Shown: positions 8,433 to 17,479 of the stretch, in pieces | How positions within the stretch are numbered: the first letter of the stretch is position 1 | Layout of the letters: each line of letters opens with the position of its first letter | From: Blattabacterium cuenoti STAT | GTDB lineage: Bacteria > Bacteroidota > Bacteroidia > Flavobacteriales > Blattabacteriaceae | Length of the DNA stretch: 64,000 nucleotides | NCBI RefSeq assembly: GCF_003573915.1 | Contig: NZ_AP014608.1 | Coordinates: 248,001-312,000 of the forward strand | Direction: 5' to 3' | Program-made: the position numbers and the translations under genes | The notes under the pieces: generated by a model | Seen by the model: the letters and a program-made list of their open reading frames with translations, nothing else | What the model was told of the DNA's origin: nothing | Database searches by the model: none

Positions 8433-9513
8433 AAAACTGGTTTATGTTTTTATTGATTTCTTGTAAAGTTTCAAAAATAAGTAATACAGCTAGTTCTACA
8501 TCTTTTTTATGTACCATTTCTACTGTAGTATGCATATATTTAAGAGGAATAGAAATTAAAGCAGATAAAACACCCTTATTGGAATAAGCGAAAGCGTCTG
8601 TATCTGTTCCTGTATCTCTAGATGTGACTAAACGTTGAAAACATATTTTTTTCCTATTAGCGGTATTAATTATCAATTCTCTAATGTTTTTATGAATTGA
8701 AGGAGAAAATCCAATGACAGGTCCTAATCCACATTTAATATCACCTTGTATTTTTTTATCAATCATGGGGCTATAAGTATCATGTGTTACATCTGTAATA
8801 ATTGCTATATTGGGTCGTATAATTTTAGAGATCACTTTCGCACCTTTTAACCCAATTTCTTCTTGAACTGAATTTACTATATATAATCCAAATTTTAAAT
8901 TTAATCTATTTTCAATTATAATTCTTGCTACTTCTGCTATAAGAAATCCTCCTATTTTATTATCTAATGCTCTAGATACAAAATAATTATGATTCATAAT
9001 AAAAAATTTATCAGGATAAGTGATCACACATCCTACATAAACTCCCATATCAATTGCTTCATTTTTGCTGGAAACACCAATATCTACAAATAGATTTTCT
9101 ACATTAGGAGATTTTTCTCTTGAATGTTTTCTTATATGAATAGCGGGCCATCCAAATACTCCATGTACAAAACCTTTTTCCGTATGAATAACCACTTTTT
9201 TAGATGGAGCGATTTGAGGATCGGATCCTCCATTACGAGATACATATATTATTCCTTCTTCTGTGATATAATTAACATTCCATGAGATTTCATCAACATG
9301 AGCTTCAATAACTAATTTATATGGAGAATTAGGATTAATAATTCCTACTGCTGTACCATATAGATCTGTTTGTATTTTTTCTACATAAGAACTAAGATGA
9401 TTTATCCATATTTTTTGTCCTTTATTTTCGTTTCCTGTTGGAGAAAATTCATTCAAATATCTTTCAAGAAATTGGATAGAATCATTATTAATCGAATATG
9501 AATAATTACTCAT
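8422..9513 (-). CDS. M42-family metallo-aminopeptidase
   Basis: Dinuclear-metal aminopeptidase of the glutamyl-aminopeptidase/endoglucanase M (FrvX/YpdE) family, probably cytosolic and trimming peptides. All ligand motifs are present: AHVDEI (His72, Asp74), RALDNKIGG (Asp184), QEEIGLKGA (catalytic Glu218 and ligand Glu219), ITDVTHD (Asp241) and MHTTVEMV (His328). GTDTDAFAY matches the conserved GTDA segment. The 363 residues are the normal length. It is convergent with ychF (11-base overlap) and upstream of nothing obvious. Substrate preference cannot be assigned. Confidence 0.9.
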   Translation of the reverse strand: MSNYSYSINNDSIQFLERYLNEFSPTGNENKGQKIWINHLSSYVEKIQTDLYGTAVGIINPNSPYKLVIEAHVDEISWNVNYITEEGIIYVSRNGGSDPQIAPSKKVVIHTEKGFVHGVFGWPAIHIRKHSREKSPNVENLFVDIGVSSKNEAIDMGVYVGCVITYPDKFFIMNHNYFVSRALDNKIGGFLIAEVARIIIENRLNLKFGLYIVNSVQEEIGLKGAKVISKIIRPNIAIITDVTHDTYSPMIDKKIQGDIKCGLGPVIGFSPSIHKNIRELIINTANRKKICFQRLVTSRDTGTDTDAFAYSNKGVLSALISIPLKYMHTTVEMVHKKDVELAVLLIFETLQEINKNINQFFTD

Positions 9514-9559
9514 TTGTTTTTTGTTTGTTCTATCTATTATAAAAAAATCAAATTAAGAA

Positions 9560-10360
9560 TTAAATAAGAATGGATCCTTTAAATACAAAATTTACGTTTC
9601 CAGTTAAATGGATATTTTTATATTCATTTTTTGTTTTTTTCAATGAAACCCATAATTTTCCTCCAAGAGTTTGGATTAAAATTTCACCCATATTATTTTT
9701 TATTTTATTTGTTTCACATGCAGCAACGACAGAAGCCACAACTCCTGTTCCACAGGATAAAGTTTCATTTTCTACTCCTCTTTCATAAGTACGTACTTGT
9801 AGTGTATTATTTTTAAGTATTTTTACAAAATTTACATTAACTCCTTTTTCCAAATAAGGATTTTGAAATCTAATATTTTTTCCTTCTTGATATACGTTTT
9901 TTTCTTTTATATTTTCTACAAACAAAATATGATGAGGAGATCCTGTGTTTAAAAAAACGTATTTTTTATGAATTTCTATTGTATTTTTATCTACATCTAG
10001 GAGATGTATAGAAACCAAATTATTATTTTTTACAATAAATCCATTATGATATCCATCTATAGCTCGAAAATGAATTTTATTTTTTTTTAAAATTCCTAAT
10101 TTATTAGCAAAAGAAATAGCACATCTTCCTCCATTTCCACACATTGTGCTTTCTTTTCCATCAGAATTACAATATTTCATATAAAAATCACTTCGATATT
10201 TATCATCATTTTGAATCAAAATAACTCCATTGGCTCCAATTCCAAAATGTCTATTACATAACCTTTTGAATAAAATAGGATTTTCTATTTTTTTTTTTCT
10301 AGAATCTAAAAGGATAAAATCATTTCCCGTTCCTTGATATTTATAAAAATTCAATTCCAT
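9560..10360 (-). CDS. dapF: Diaminopimelate epimerase
   Basis: Converts LL- to meso-diaminopimelate for lysine and murein. The open frame runs back to 10453, but the ATG at 10360 gives the family N-terminus MELNFYKYQGTGNDF and a normal 266 residues, so I take it. The two catalytic cysteines are in MCGNGGRC (Cys74) and ETLSCGTG (Cys203), and substrate motifs GSPHHILFV and ERGVENET are intact. It is divergent from the DegP gene across a 103-base gap. The product is what MurE (17476-18963) should add to the murein precursor. Confidence 0.95.
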   Translation of the reverse strand: MELNFYKYQGTGNDFILLDSRKKKIENPILFKRLCNRHFGIGANGVILIQNDDKYRSDFYMKYCNSDGKESTMCGNGGRCAISFANKLGILKKNKIHFRAIDGYHNGFIVKNNNLVSIHLLDVDKNTIEIHKKYVFLNTGSPHHILFVENIKEKNVYQEGKNIRFQNPYLEKGVNVNFVKILKNNTLQVRTYERGVENETLSCGTGVVASVVAACETNKIKNNMGEILIQTLGGKLWVSLKKTKNEYKNIHLTGNVNFVFKGSILI

Positions 10361-10463
10361 AACAACGAATTTAATATTATTTTTTGATATATTTGTTTCT
10401 ATGTTGCTATCACCAATACAATAAATAACTAATAAATAATAACATAATAACAATTATATATAT

Positions 10464-11972
10464 ATGAAGAAAATAGTTTTTTATATTGTACTGAGCAGTA
10501 TTATGAGTTCAATAATAACTATTGCTGCATATAAACAATACGTTAAAGAAGAACCCTTACTTTTTCCATATACATCCTCAGGAAAAACAAGATTAACCTC
10601 ATCATCATCAGATCCTTCATTATTGGTAAGTTCTGCTGGTTTTCCTGATTTTACCAGAGTTGTATCAAAAACCATACATGCAGTAGTCAATGTCAAAAAT
10701 TTTTCAAAAAAATATAGTAATCAATTTGATCCATTTGATTTCTTTTTTGGATTTCCTGACGATTTTGGAAATAATAGAGAAAGAAAACCTCAAAGAAATG
10801 ATATACCTGGACTTCATGGATCTGGAGTTATTTTATCACCTGACGGATACATTGTGACTAATAATCATGTTATTAAAGACGCAGAAAAAATAGAAATTAC
10901 CCTTAATGATCAAAGAACCTATAAAGCTAAATTAATAGGAACAGATCCTAGTACCGATATAGCTTTATTAAAGATTAATGAAAAAAATTTACCTTTTATT
11001 TATTTTTCAGATTCTAATAAAGTACAAGTAGGAGAATGGGTACTAGCGATAGGAAATCCTTTTGATTTAAACTCTACTGTTACAGCTGGAATCATAAGTG
11101 CAAAAAATAGAAGTTTGGGAATATTAAGAGGAGAAACACAATCATCAATTGAATCTTTTTTTCAAACCGATGCAGCGGTGAATCCCGGAAATAGTGGAGG
11201 AGCATTAATTAACACTAATGGAGAATTGATTGGAATTAATACTGCTATTTCTTCAGCTTCAGGAAATTTTATAGGATATAGTTTTGCTGCTCCTTCTAAT
11301 TTAGTTGCAAAAGTAATTCAAGATATAAAAAAATACGGAACTGTACAACGTGCATATTTAGGAGTGAAAGGAATAGACCTTTCTAAAACAGAATATTTAA
11401 AGGTTTATAATCAAGAAACACACCAAAATATAAAATCACAACAAGGTTTTTTAATAGGAGAAGTATTTGAAAAAAGTGGAGCGGATGATGCAGGACTCAA
11501 AAAAGGAGATATTATAAAAAGCATAGATGGAAAACCTATACAAAACATTGCAGATCTTTCATTTATTGTAGGGACAAAACATCCAGGAGATAAAATAAGA
11601 GTGATTATTATACGTAATAAACAGAAAAAAATTTTTAACGTTATTTTAAAAGATTTACAAGGAAGAAAAAAAATAAGAACTAAAGAAGAGATTACTCCAT
11701 CTGAATTATTAGGCGCAGTATTTGATCCACTTAGTAAAGAGTCTAAAAAAGATTTGGGAATTGATTATGGTATCAAAATTAAAGAAATAAGAACAGGTCG
11801 TTTAAGTGCTATCGGTTTAGAAGAAGGAGATATCATTTTATCTATTAATGGGATAAAAATGAAAAATCCGAATGATGTAAACAAAGTTTTAAAAAAATAC
11901 TCGGGAGATGTTACTATAAAATCGATTAAAGAAAATGGACAAGTATATATAGCAGGATTTGAAATGAATTAA
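10464..11972 (+). CDS. degP: DegP/HtrA-type periplasmic serine protease
   Basis: Envelope protein-quality protease. An N-terminal hydrophobic signal/anchor (about 1-23) precedes a trypsin-like domain with the full triad: His135 in NNHVIKDA, Asp165 in STDIALLKI and Ser244 in NPGNSGGALI. Two PDZ domains follow (about 290-385 and 410-500), with GLKKGDIIKSIDGKP and GLEEGDIILSINGIK. At 502 residues it has full DegP architecture. The N-terminal linker is Ser/Pro-rich and low-complexity. The stop codon overlaps that of the convergent permease gene by 4 bases (TTAA shared). Confidence 0.95.
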   Translation: MKKIVFYIVLSSIMSSIITIAAYKQYVKEEPLLFPYTSSGKTRLTSSSSDPSLLVSSAGFPDFTRVVSKTIHAVVNVKNFSKKYSNQFDPFDFFFGFPDDFGNNRERKPQRNDIPGLHGSGVILSPDGYIVTNNHVIKDAEKIEITLNDQRTYKAKLIGTDPSTDIALLKINEKNLPFIYFSDSNKVQVGEWVLAIGNPFDLNSTVTAGIISAKNRSLGILRGETQSSIESFFQTDAAVNPGNSGGALINTNGELIGINTAISSASGNFIGYSFAAPSNLVAKVIQDIKKYGTVQRAYLGVKGIDLSKTEYLKVYNQETHQNIKSQQGFLIGEVFEKSGADDAGLKKGDIIKSIDGKPIQNIADLSFIVGTKHPGDKIRVIIIRNKQKKIFNVILKDLQGRKKIRTKEEITPSELLGAVFDPLSKESKKDLGIDYGIKIKEIRTGRLSAIGLEEGDIILSINGIKMKNPNDVNKVLKKYSGDVTIKSIKENGQVYIAGFEMN

Positions 11973-13051
11973 TTCATATTTCTATTCCAATAAAATAAAA
12001 ATGTAAGAATTCCATAAATTACGTTGGGAAACCAAACAGACAAATAAGAAGGAATATAATCTTTATTAGAATATATTTTTGTTATCTCTATGAAAAAGAT
12101 ATAAAAAAAAGACAATACAATTCCTACGATCATATTATAAGCAATTTCTCCTTTCTTTTTTATAGATATAGATAACCCCAAAATTGTGAATATTAAAGTA
12201 GAAAAGGGTAGACTAGTTCTTTGATAATATTCATTTAAATGCATATTTAGGTTTCTTTTATTTTCTTTTAAATTAATAAATCTTTTCAATTCGTGAATAT
12301 TCATGGTTTCTGCTATATACTCTTCCGGTAAAAATTGATCCGGAGTTATGGGAATTTTTTTAATTTTATAATTTCCTATAGCAAAGAAGTCATGATTTTT
12401 ATTAATTTTAGTTTCTATGTAATCAAATAAAATGTATATCTTACGTTTTTTATACCAAAAAATATTTTTAGATTTTAGAATATAAATTAATTTTTTTCCA
12501 TCAAATTTTTGATATACACATTCTTTTCCTATATTTTTTTCTTTTGAAAAATTTCGAATAAAAATATATTCATTCTTTGAAATTTGAGTACTAATCGTTT
12601 GATTTTTTTCATATTTATTTTTATATCTTGGGTTTAACAAGTATTGATAATGAAATTTATTTTTTTTTTTATTAGCTATAGGTAAAAAATAATAATTAAT
12701 GATTAAAGCTATAATTCCTATTATAATAGCTGATATCAAATAAGGAACTGTTAATCTTCTAAAACTAATACCGCTTGATAGAATAGCTGTAATTTCTGAA
12801 TGATGGGTTAATCTAGATGTAAAAAAAATAACAGATAAAAAAACGGAAATGGGAGAGAAAGTATTAATTAACCATATGGACCAAAAAGGATAGTAAAAAA
12901 TTAAAGCCTCTTTAATAGATCCTTTATTATTTTCTAAACGATGCATTCGTTGAGATATATCTATAATTATAGATAAAAATTGTAAAGAAATTGTAATAAA
13001 TATAAAAGTAACAATAAAATTACGAATTATATAACGATCGATAATTTTCAT
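11969..13051 (-). CDS. LptF/LptG-family (YjgP/YjgQ) permease
   Basis: Inner-membrane component of the ABC exporter that extracts lipopolysaccharide and passes it to the Lpt bridge. The N-terminus MKIIDRYIIRNFIVTF is the family signature. It has three N-terminal membrane helices, a large periplasmic region (about 130-260), then three C-terminal helices with LGLSISIKKKGEIAYN. It is 360 residues long. Whether it acts as LptF or LptG cannot be decided here; some Bacteroidetes carry two unlinked copies. The coding strand contains an A11 run (12660-12670) in the NKKKN segment and remains in frame. It is 1 base from tgt on the same strand. Confidence 0.88.
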   Translation of the reverse strand: MKIIDRYIIRNFIVTFIFITISLQFLSIIIDISQRMHRLENNKGSIKEALIFYYPFWSIWLINTFSPISVFLSVIFFTSRLTHHSEITAILSSGISFRRLTVPYLISAIIIGIIALIINYYFLPIANKKKNKFHYQYLLNPRYKNKYEKNQTISTQISKNEYIFIRNFSKEKNIGKECVYQKFDGKKLIYILKSKNIFWYKKRKIYILFDYIETKINKNHDFFAIGNYKIKKIPITPDQFLPEEYIAETMNIHELKRFINLKENKRNLNMHLNEYYQRTSLPFSTLIFTILGLSISIKKKGEIAYNMIVGIVLSFFYIFFIEITKIYSNKDYIPSYLSVWFPNVIYGILTFLFYWNRNMN

Positions 13052-13052
13052 A

Positions 13053-14177
13053 TTATAAACGTTTTTGTAACAAAGGAATTATAGATTTTTTCCAATAAAA
13101 AAATTTATTGTGCATAATATGAATTTTCGCTTCTTGAAGAAGATGAAAATAAAAAGAAAGATTATGGATAGAGGCTATTTCTTTTGCTAAGCTATCTTTA
13201 GATAAAAAAAGATGTCTTAAATAAGATTTACTATATAATTGATCTACATCAGTCTTTCCGAATTCGTCTAAACAAGAATAGTCTTTTTCCCATTTTTTAT
13301 TTTTAATATTCATAATTCCTTTCCATGTAAATAGCATTCCATGACGTCCATTCCTTGTAGGAAGAACACAATCAAACATATCTATTCCAAGAGAAATTCC
13401 TTCTAAAAGATCTGCAGGATATCCTACACCCATTAAATATCTAGGTTTTTTTTTAGGTAAAATATCTGTTAATAAATCAGTAATATTATATGTTTCTTCT
13501 TTTTCCTCTCCCAAACTTAACCCGCCTATAGCATATCCTTCTGCTTCTAACAATGAAATTTCTTCTGCAGAAAATCTCCTCAAATCCGGATAAATACTTC
13601 CTTGTAAAATTGGAAAAAAACTTTGCTTATAATTATATATTTCTGGATTCTCTTGTAAATAAGAGTAACATTTTTTTAACCAAAAATGTGTTTTTTTTAA
13701 AGATTTTTTAGCGACTGTATAACTACAAGGAAAAGAGGGACAATCATCGAAAGCCATGATAATATCTCCACCTATAAAACGTTGAATTTTCATAGATTTT
13801 TCAGGAGAAAAAAAATGAAAAGATCCATCTATCATAGATTTAAATAGAACTCCGTCTTCAGTATTTTTATTTAATTTTTTCAATGAAAAAATTTGAAAAC
13901 CACCACTATCTGTTAATATAGATCCCTTCCAATTTAGAAAAGAATGAATTCCTCCAGCTTTATGTAATACTTCAATTCCTGGTTGAAAATATAAATGATA
14001 AGTATTTCCAATAGTTATTTCACACATTTTATAAAGTTCATGTGTTGGAACAGACTTTACATAACCTTTTGAAGCAACTGGCATAAAAATAGGAGTTTCA
14101 ATTTTACTATGATCTGTTTCTAATACTCCTATTCTTGCTTTGGAATAATTATCTGTTTTAATTAAGTTAAATTTCAT
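13053..14177 (-). CDS. tgt: Queuine tRNA-ribosyltransferase
   Basis: Exchanges guanine-34 for a queuine precursor in tRNAs with GUN anticodons. GNTYHLYFQPG, LTDSGGFQIFSL, the active-site Asp region AFDDCPSFP, GGLSLGEE and the nucleophile region GIDMFDCVLPTRNGRHG are all present. It is 374 residues long. The usual C-terminal zinc motif CxCxxC is absent: the equivalent stretch reads DYSCLDEFGKTDVDQLYSK, with only one Cys. Whether this is a lineage trait or erosion cannot be judged from one sequence. The substrate-supply genes (preQ1 route) are not in the window. Confidence 0.94.
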   Translation of the reverse strand: MKFNLIKTDNYSKARIGVLETDHSKIETPIFMPVASKGYVKSVPTHELYKMCEITIGNTYHLYFQPGIEVLHKAGGIHSFLNWKGSILTDSGGFQIFSLKKLNKNTEDGVLFKSMIDGSFHFFSPEKSMKIQRFIGGDIIMAFDDCPSFPCSYTVAKKSLKKTHFWLKKCYSYLQENPEIYNYKQSFFPILQGSIYPDLRRFSAEEISLLEAEGYAIGGLSLGEEKEETYNITDLLTDILPKKKPRYLMGVGYPADLLEGISLGIDMFDCVLPTRNGRHGMLFTWKGIMNIKNKKWEKDYSCLDEFGKTDVDQLYSKSYLRHLFLSKDSLAKEIASIHNLSFYFHLLQEAKIHIMHNKFFYWKKSIIPLLQKRL

Positions 14178-14253
14178 TTGAAAAAATTTAAAAATTATGG
14201 AATATATAGTAGTTATAAAACATAATTTCGTACTATTTACTGATAAAATAAAA

Positions 14254-15150
14254 ATGAATTTTAAATATTATCATAAACCAGTTCTTCTCGAAGAGAGTAT
14301 AGAAAACTTAATTACAGATCCAAATGGGATTTATGTAGATACTACTCTCGGTGGGGGAGGACATTCTGATGCTATTCTAAAAAAATTAAATCAAAAGGCA
14401 ACTTTAATTGCTTTGGATCAAGACCAAGAATCTATCAAAAGAAATTTGATTATAGATAAACGTTTTCATCTTTTTCACAAAAATTTTATTCATATACGGG
14501 ATATTTTGAATCAAAATCGGATTGATAAAGTATCAGGAATATTAGTTGATTTAGGGTTTTCATCTTTACAAATAGATAATCCAAAAAGAGGTTTTTCGAA
14601 TCAATCTAATTGTATTTTAGATATGAGAATGAATCAAGAATCTTTGTATTCTGCTCAAAATGTTCTAAATGAATGTTCAAAAAAAGAGTTATTTCATATA
14701 TTTTATGAATATGGAGAATTTAAAAATGCAAAAAAAATTGCAGAAAAAATATTTAAAATGCGTTTAAAAAAAAATATTAAAACTGCTTTGGATTTAATTC
14801 ATCTTTTTTTTATAAAAGGATCTTTTAAAAAAAGAAAAAGATTTTTTTCTAGACTTTTTCAGTCTATACGAATAGAAGTTAATAATGAAATAAATATTTT
14901 AAAAGGTTTTTTATTAGAATCTTCTAAAATTCTATTGAAAGGAGGTAGAATATCCGTGATTTCATATCATTCTATAGAAGATAGAATTATTAAATATTTT
15001 TTTAAAAAAGGAATTATAATAAATAAAATCAATTTTGAAACCCTTCCATTTAAAATGATACATAAAAAAGTAATTAAACCTAGTTTTCAAGAAATTACAA
15101 GTAATCCACGATCTAGAAGCGCAAAATTAAGAATTGCAGAAAAAACTTAA
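14254..15150 (+). CDS. rsmH: 16S rRNA (cytosine(1402)-N4)-methyltransferase
   Basis: SAM-dependent methyltransferase acting on 16S rRNA position 1402 (MraW). The ATG at 14254 gives MNFKYYHKPVLLEESIENL, the family start; an in-frame ATG at 14197 would add 19 unconserved residues. DTTLGGGGHS is the SAM loop, followed by LVDLGFSSLQIDNPKRGFS and the C-terminal ISYHSIEDRIIK and NPRSRSAKLR. It is 298 residues long. It opens the division/cell-wall cluster; mraZ, which often precedes it, is absent. FtsL starts 17 bases after its stop. Confidence 0.95.
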   Translation: MNFKYYHKPVLLEESIENLITDPNGIYVDTTLGGGGHSDAILKKLNQKATLIALDQDQESIKRNLIIDKRFHLFHKNFIHIRDILNQNRIDKVSGILVDLGFSSLQIDNPKRGFSNQSNCILDMRMNQESLYSAQNVLNECSKKELFHIFYEYGEFKNAKKIAEKIFKMRLKKNIKTALDLIHLFFIKGSFKKRKRFFSRLFQSIRIEVNNEINILKGFLLESSKILLKGGRISVISYHSIEDRIIKYFFKKGIIINKINFETLPFKMIHKKVIKPSFQEITSNPRSRSAKLRIAEKT

Positions 15151-15166
15151 TTCATATTATCATAAA

Positions 15167-15490
15167 ATGAAAACAAATATACCAGATATCCTAAAAGGAA
15201 AATTCTTAGTAAAAGAAGATGCTTATCGTAGTTGGAATTTTATTATTTTTATTACCATCCTATCATTAATTAGTATTACCAGTTCACATATAATGGATAG
15301 AAAAATTCGAAAAATCAATAAAATTAGTGAAGAAATCAAGGAATTAAAATCTGAATATGCGGATTTACATAGTAAATGTATGAAAATGCAATTAGCCTCT
15401 TTTATAAGAAAAAAATTATTTAATGGATTAAAACATTTGGAAACTCCTCCATATGAATTAGTCATAGAAAATCAAAAAAAATATGGATAA
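15167..15490 (+). CDS. ftsL: FtsL-like cell-division protein
   Basis: Small bitopic septal protein expected to bridge FtsQ and the FtsW-FtsI synthase. It has a short cytoplasmic N-terminus (NIPDILKGKFLVKEDAY), one membrane segment (about 24-43) and a periplasmic coiled-coil with regularly spaced Ile/Leu. The ATG at 15167 matches the Bacteroidetes FtsL N-terminus. An earlier in-frame start (15134) overlaps rsmH. It is 107 residues long. Identification rests on topology, its position between rsmH and ftsI, and the LKGKF/ETPP end motifs, as FtsL sequence itself is poorly conserved. Confidence 0.82.
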   Translation: MKTNIPDILKGKFLVKEDAYRSWNFIIFITILSLISITSSHIMDRKIRKINKISEEIKELKSEYADLHSKCMKMQLASFIRKKLFNGLKHLETPPYELVIENQKKYG

Positions 15491-15505
15491 AACACAATTA
15501 AACTA

Positions 15506-17479
15506 ATGAAACGAAAAAGATATATTTTATTATATAAATCTTATTTAGTTGGTTTTTTATTCATATTTATTGCTACATTAATTATTTTTAATTTATTCTA
15601 TATTCAAAATTATTCAGAAGGATACAAGAAATATGTTATAAAAAAAACAATCAGAACTAACTTAATTAAAGCTAAACGTGGAAATATTTATGCATTAGAT
15701 AATAGTATTTTAGCAATGTCTGTTATAAGATATGATATTCACATAGATTTTAGAAGTATACCTGAAAAATTATTTCAAGATAATATTTATTCTTTATGTA
15801 ACTCTTTGGATCTCTTGTTTAAGAAACAGAAATTTTTTTTCTATAAAAAATTTCAATACGAAAAGAAAAGGGGAAATAGATATTTTTTATTAGCAAAAAA
15901 TTTAGATTATCCACATTTTAAAATCTTAAGAAGATTTCCCATTTTCAATAAGGGACAAATACGAGGTGGGTTCATCGTAGAAAAGAAAATATGTAGAATT
16001 CACACATTGGAAAATATTGGAAAAAGAACATTAGGATTTGATGATCACAGAGGAAAAGCGGGATTAGAAGGTGCTTTTAGCAAATATTTAAAAGGAAAAG
16101 ATGGAAAAAGATTAGAACAACGTATTAGTTTTAAAATATGGAAACCATTAAAATCAGAAAATGAAATTAATCCAGAAGACGGAAAAGACGTTTACTCCAC
16201 TATAGATATATATTTACAAGATATAGCTTATCATGCTTTGCTTCAAGAATTATCCATCTCTCAAGCACATCATGGATGTGTAATTTTGATGGATGTAAAA
16301 ACTGGAGAAATTCCTGCTATGATCAATCTGGAAAAAACAAAAAAAAATACTTATGAAGATTTAAGAAATTTTTCAGTATGGGAAGGAAGTGAACCTGGAT
16401 CTACTTTTAAAACAATGGCTATTCTTGCCGCTTTAGAAGATAAAAAAATAGATGTGAATATGATTATAAATACCAAAGGTGGAGTTATGAAATTGAAAGG
16501 AAAAAAAATACGAGATACTCATTATAATGGAAATGTTAAAATGAATCCAAAACAAATTTTAGAATTATCTTCGAACGTAGGAATAGCAAAAATTATTTAT
16601 GAGAATTATAAAAAAAATCCTGAAAAATTTATAGAGCATTTTCGTAAATGGAAATTGGATAAAAAAATAGGGATTGAGATACCAGGAGAAAGCATGCCTT
16701 TTATTCCGACCCCTGGAAAAAAAAATTGGAGTGGTATTACTTTACCATGGATGACTTTTGGGTATAATATTAAACTAACTCCTTTACAAATACTCACTTT
16801 TTATAATGCTATAGCAAATCATGGAAAAATGATTAAACCTCTATTTATTAGAGAAATAAAACATTATGGAAAAAGTATAAAGAAACATAAAAATCCTATT
16901 GTTATGAATCCTTCTATAGCTGAAAAATCTTCTTTAAAAAAAATTCAAAATATGTTGGAAGGAGTAGTAAAAAATGGAACGGCTAAAAAATATTATCATC
17001 CAGAATATCCTTATGCGGGAAAAACGGGAACAACACAGTTAAATTATTGGATTAAAGGAAAGCCCTTATCTTATAATAGTTCTTTTGTAGGATATTTTCC
17101 TGCGAAAAATCCAAAATATTCTTGTATTGTAGTTATTTCAAAACCAGAAAAAGGATATTATGGAATAGAGGTAGCCGTTCCTGTATTTGACAAAATTGCT
17201 AAATCTATTTATCCTAGAATAGAAAAAAAAGTATTTTTTAAAAAAAATAAGAATCAAAAAGATTTACTAAATCAAATTACAAAATCAAAAAATTTTTTTA
17301 TTGATAAGTGGATAATGCCTAATATTATCTCTGTTCCTGGAAAAGAAATCATCCCTATATTAGAAAATATGGGATTTCACATCCAATATGAAGGAATAGG
17401 AAAAGTATTGACTCAATCTGTTCAACCTGGAAAAAAATTGAAAAAAAATCAGATTATATTTTTGAAATTAGAAGAATGA
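15506..17479 (+). CDS. ftsI: Septal peptidoglycan transpeptidase (PBP3) with C-terminal PASTA domain
   Basis: Cross-links murein at the septum. A membrane anchor (about 14-33) is followed by a PBP dimerisation domain and the transpeptidase domain with all three signature motifs: STFK (Ser299 nucleophile to Lys302), SSN (355-357) and KTG (506-508). A single PASTA domain ends the protein (about 610-657, beginning MPNIISVPG), as in Bacteroidetes and Gram-positive relatives but not E. coli FtsI. It is 657 residues long. The stop overlaps the murE start by 4 bases (ATGA), implying coupled translation. Confidence 0.96.
   Translation: MKRKRYILLYKSYLVGFLFIFIATLIIFNLFYIQNYSEGYKKYVIKKTIRTNLIKAKRGNIYALDNSILAMSVIRYDIHIDFRSIPEKLFQDNIYSLCNSLDLLFKKQKFFFYKKFQYEKKRGNRYFLLAKNLDYPHFKILRRFPIFNKGQIRGGFIVEKKICRIHTLENIGKRTLGFDDHRGKAGLEGAFSKYLKGKDGKRLEQRISFKIWKPLKSENEINPEDGKDVYSTIDIYLQDIAYHALLQELSISQAHHGCVILMDVKTGEIPAMINLEKTKKNTYEDLRNFSVWEGSEPGSTFKTMAILAALEDKKIDVNMIINTKGGVMKLKGKKIRDTHYNGNVKMNPKQILELSSNVGIAKIIYENYKKNPEKFIEHFRKWKLDKKIGIEIPGESMPFIPTPGKKNWSGITLPWMTFGYNIKLTPLQILTFYNAIANHGKMIKPLFIREIKHYGKSIKKHKNPIVMNPSIAEKSSLKKIQNMLEGVVKNGTAKKYYHPEYPYAGKTGTTQLNYWIKGKPLSYNSSFVGYFPAKNPKYSCIVVISKPEKGYYGIEVAVPVFDKIAKSIYPRIEKKVFFKKNKNQKDLLNQITKSKNFFIDKWIMPNIISVPGKEIIPILENMGFHIQYEGIGKVLTQSVQPGKKLKKNQIIFLKLEE

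Noticed and set aside
9570..9816. Plus-strand open frames opposite dapF
   Set aside because: They run antisense to the conserved dapF coding sequence, show no family motif and lack a plausible promoter.
10388..10395. TATATTTG as a -7 promoter element for the DegP gene
   Set aside because: No -33 TTTG lies at 17-23 bases, and TATATTTG occurs often by chance in such AT-rich DNA.
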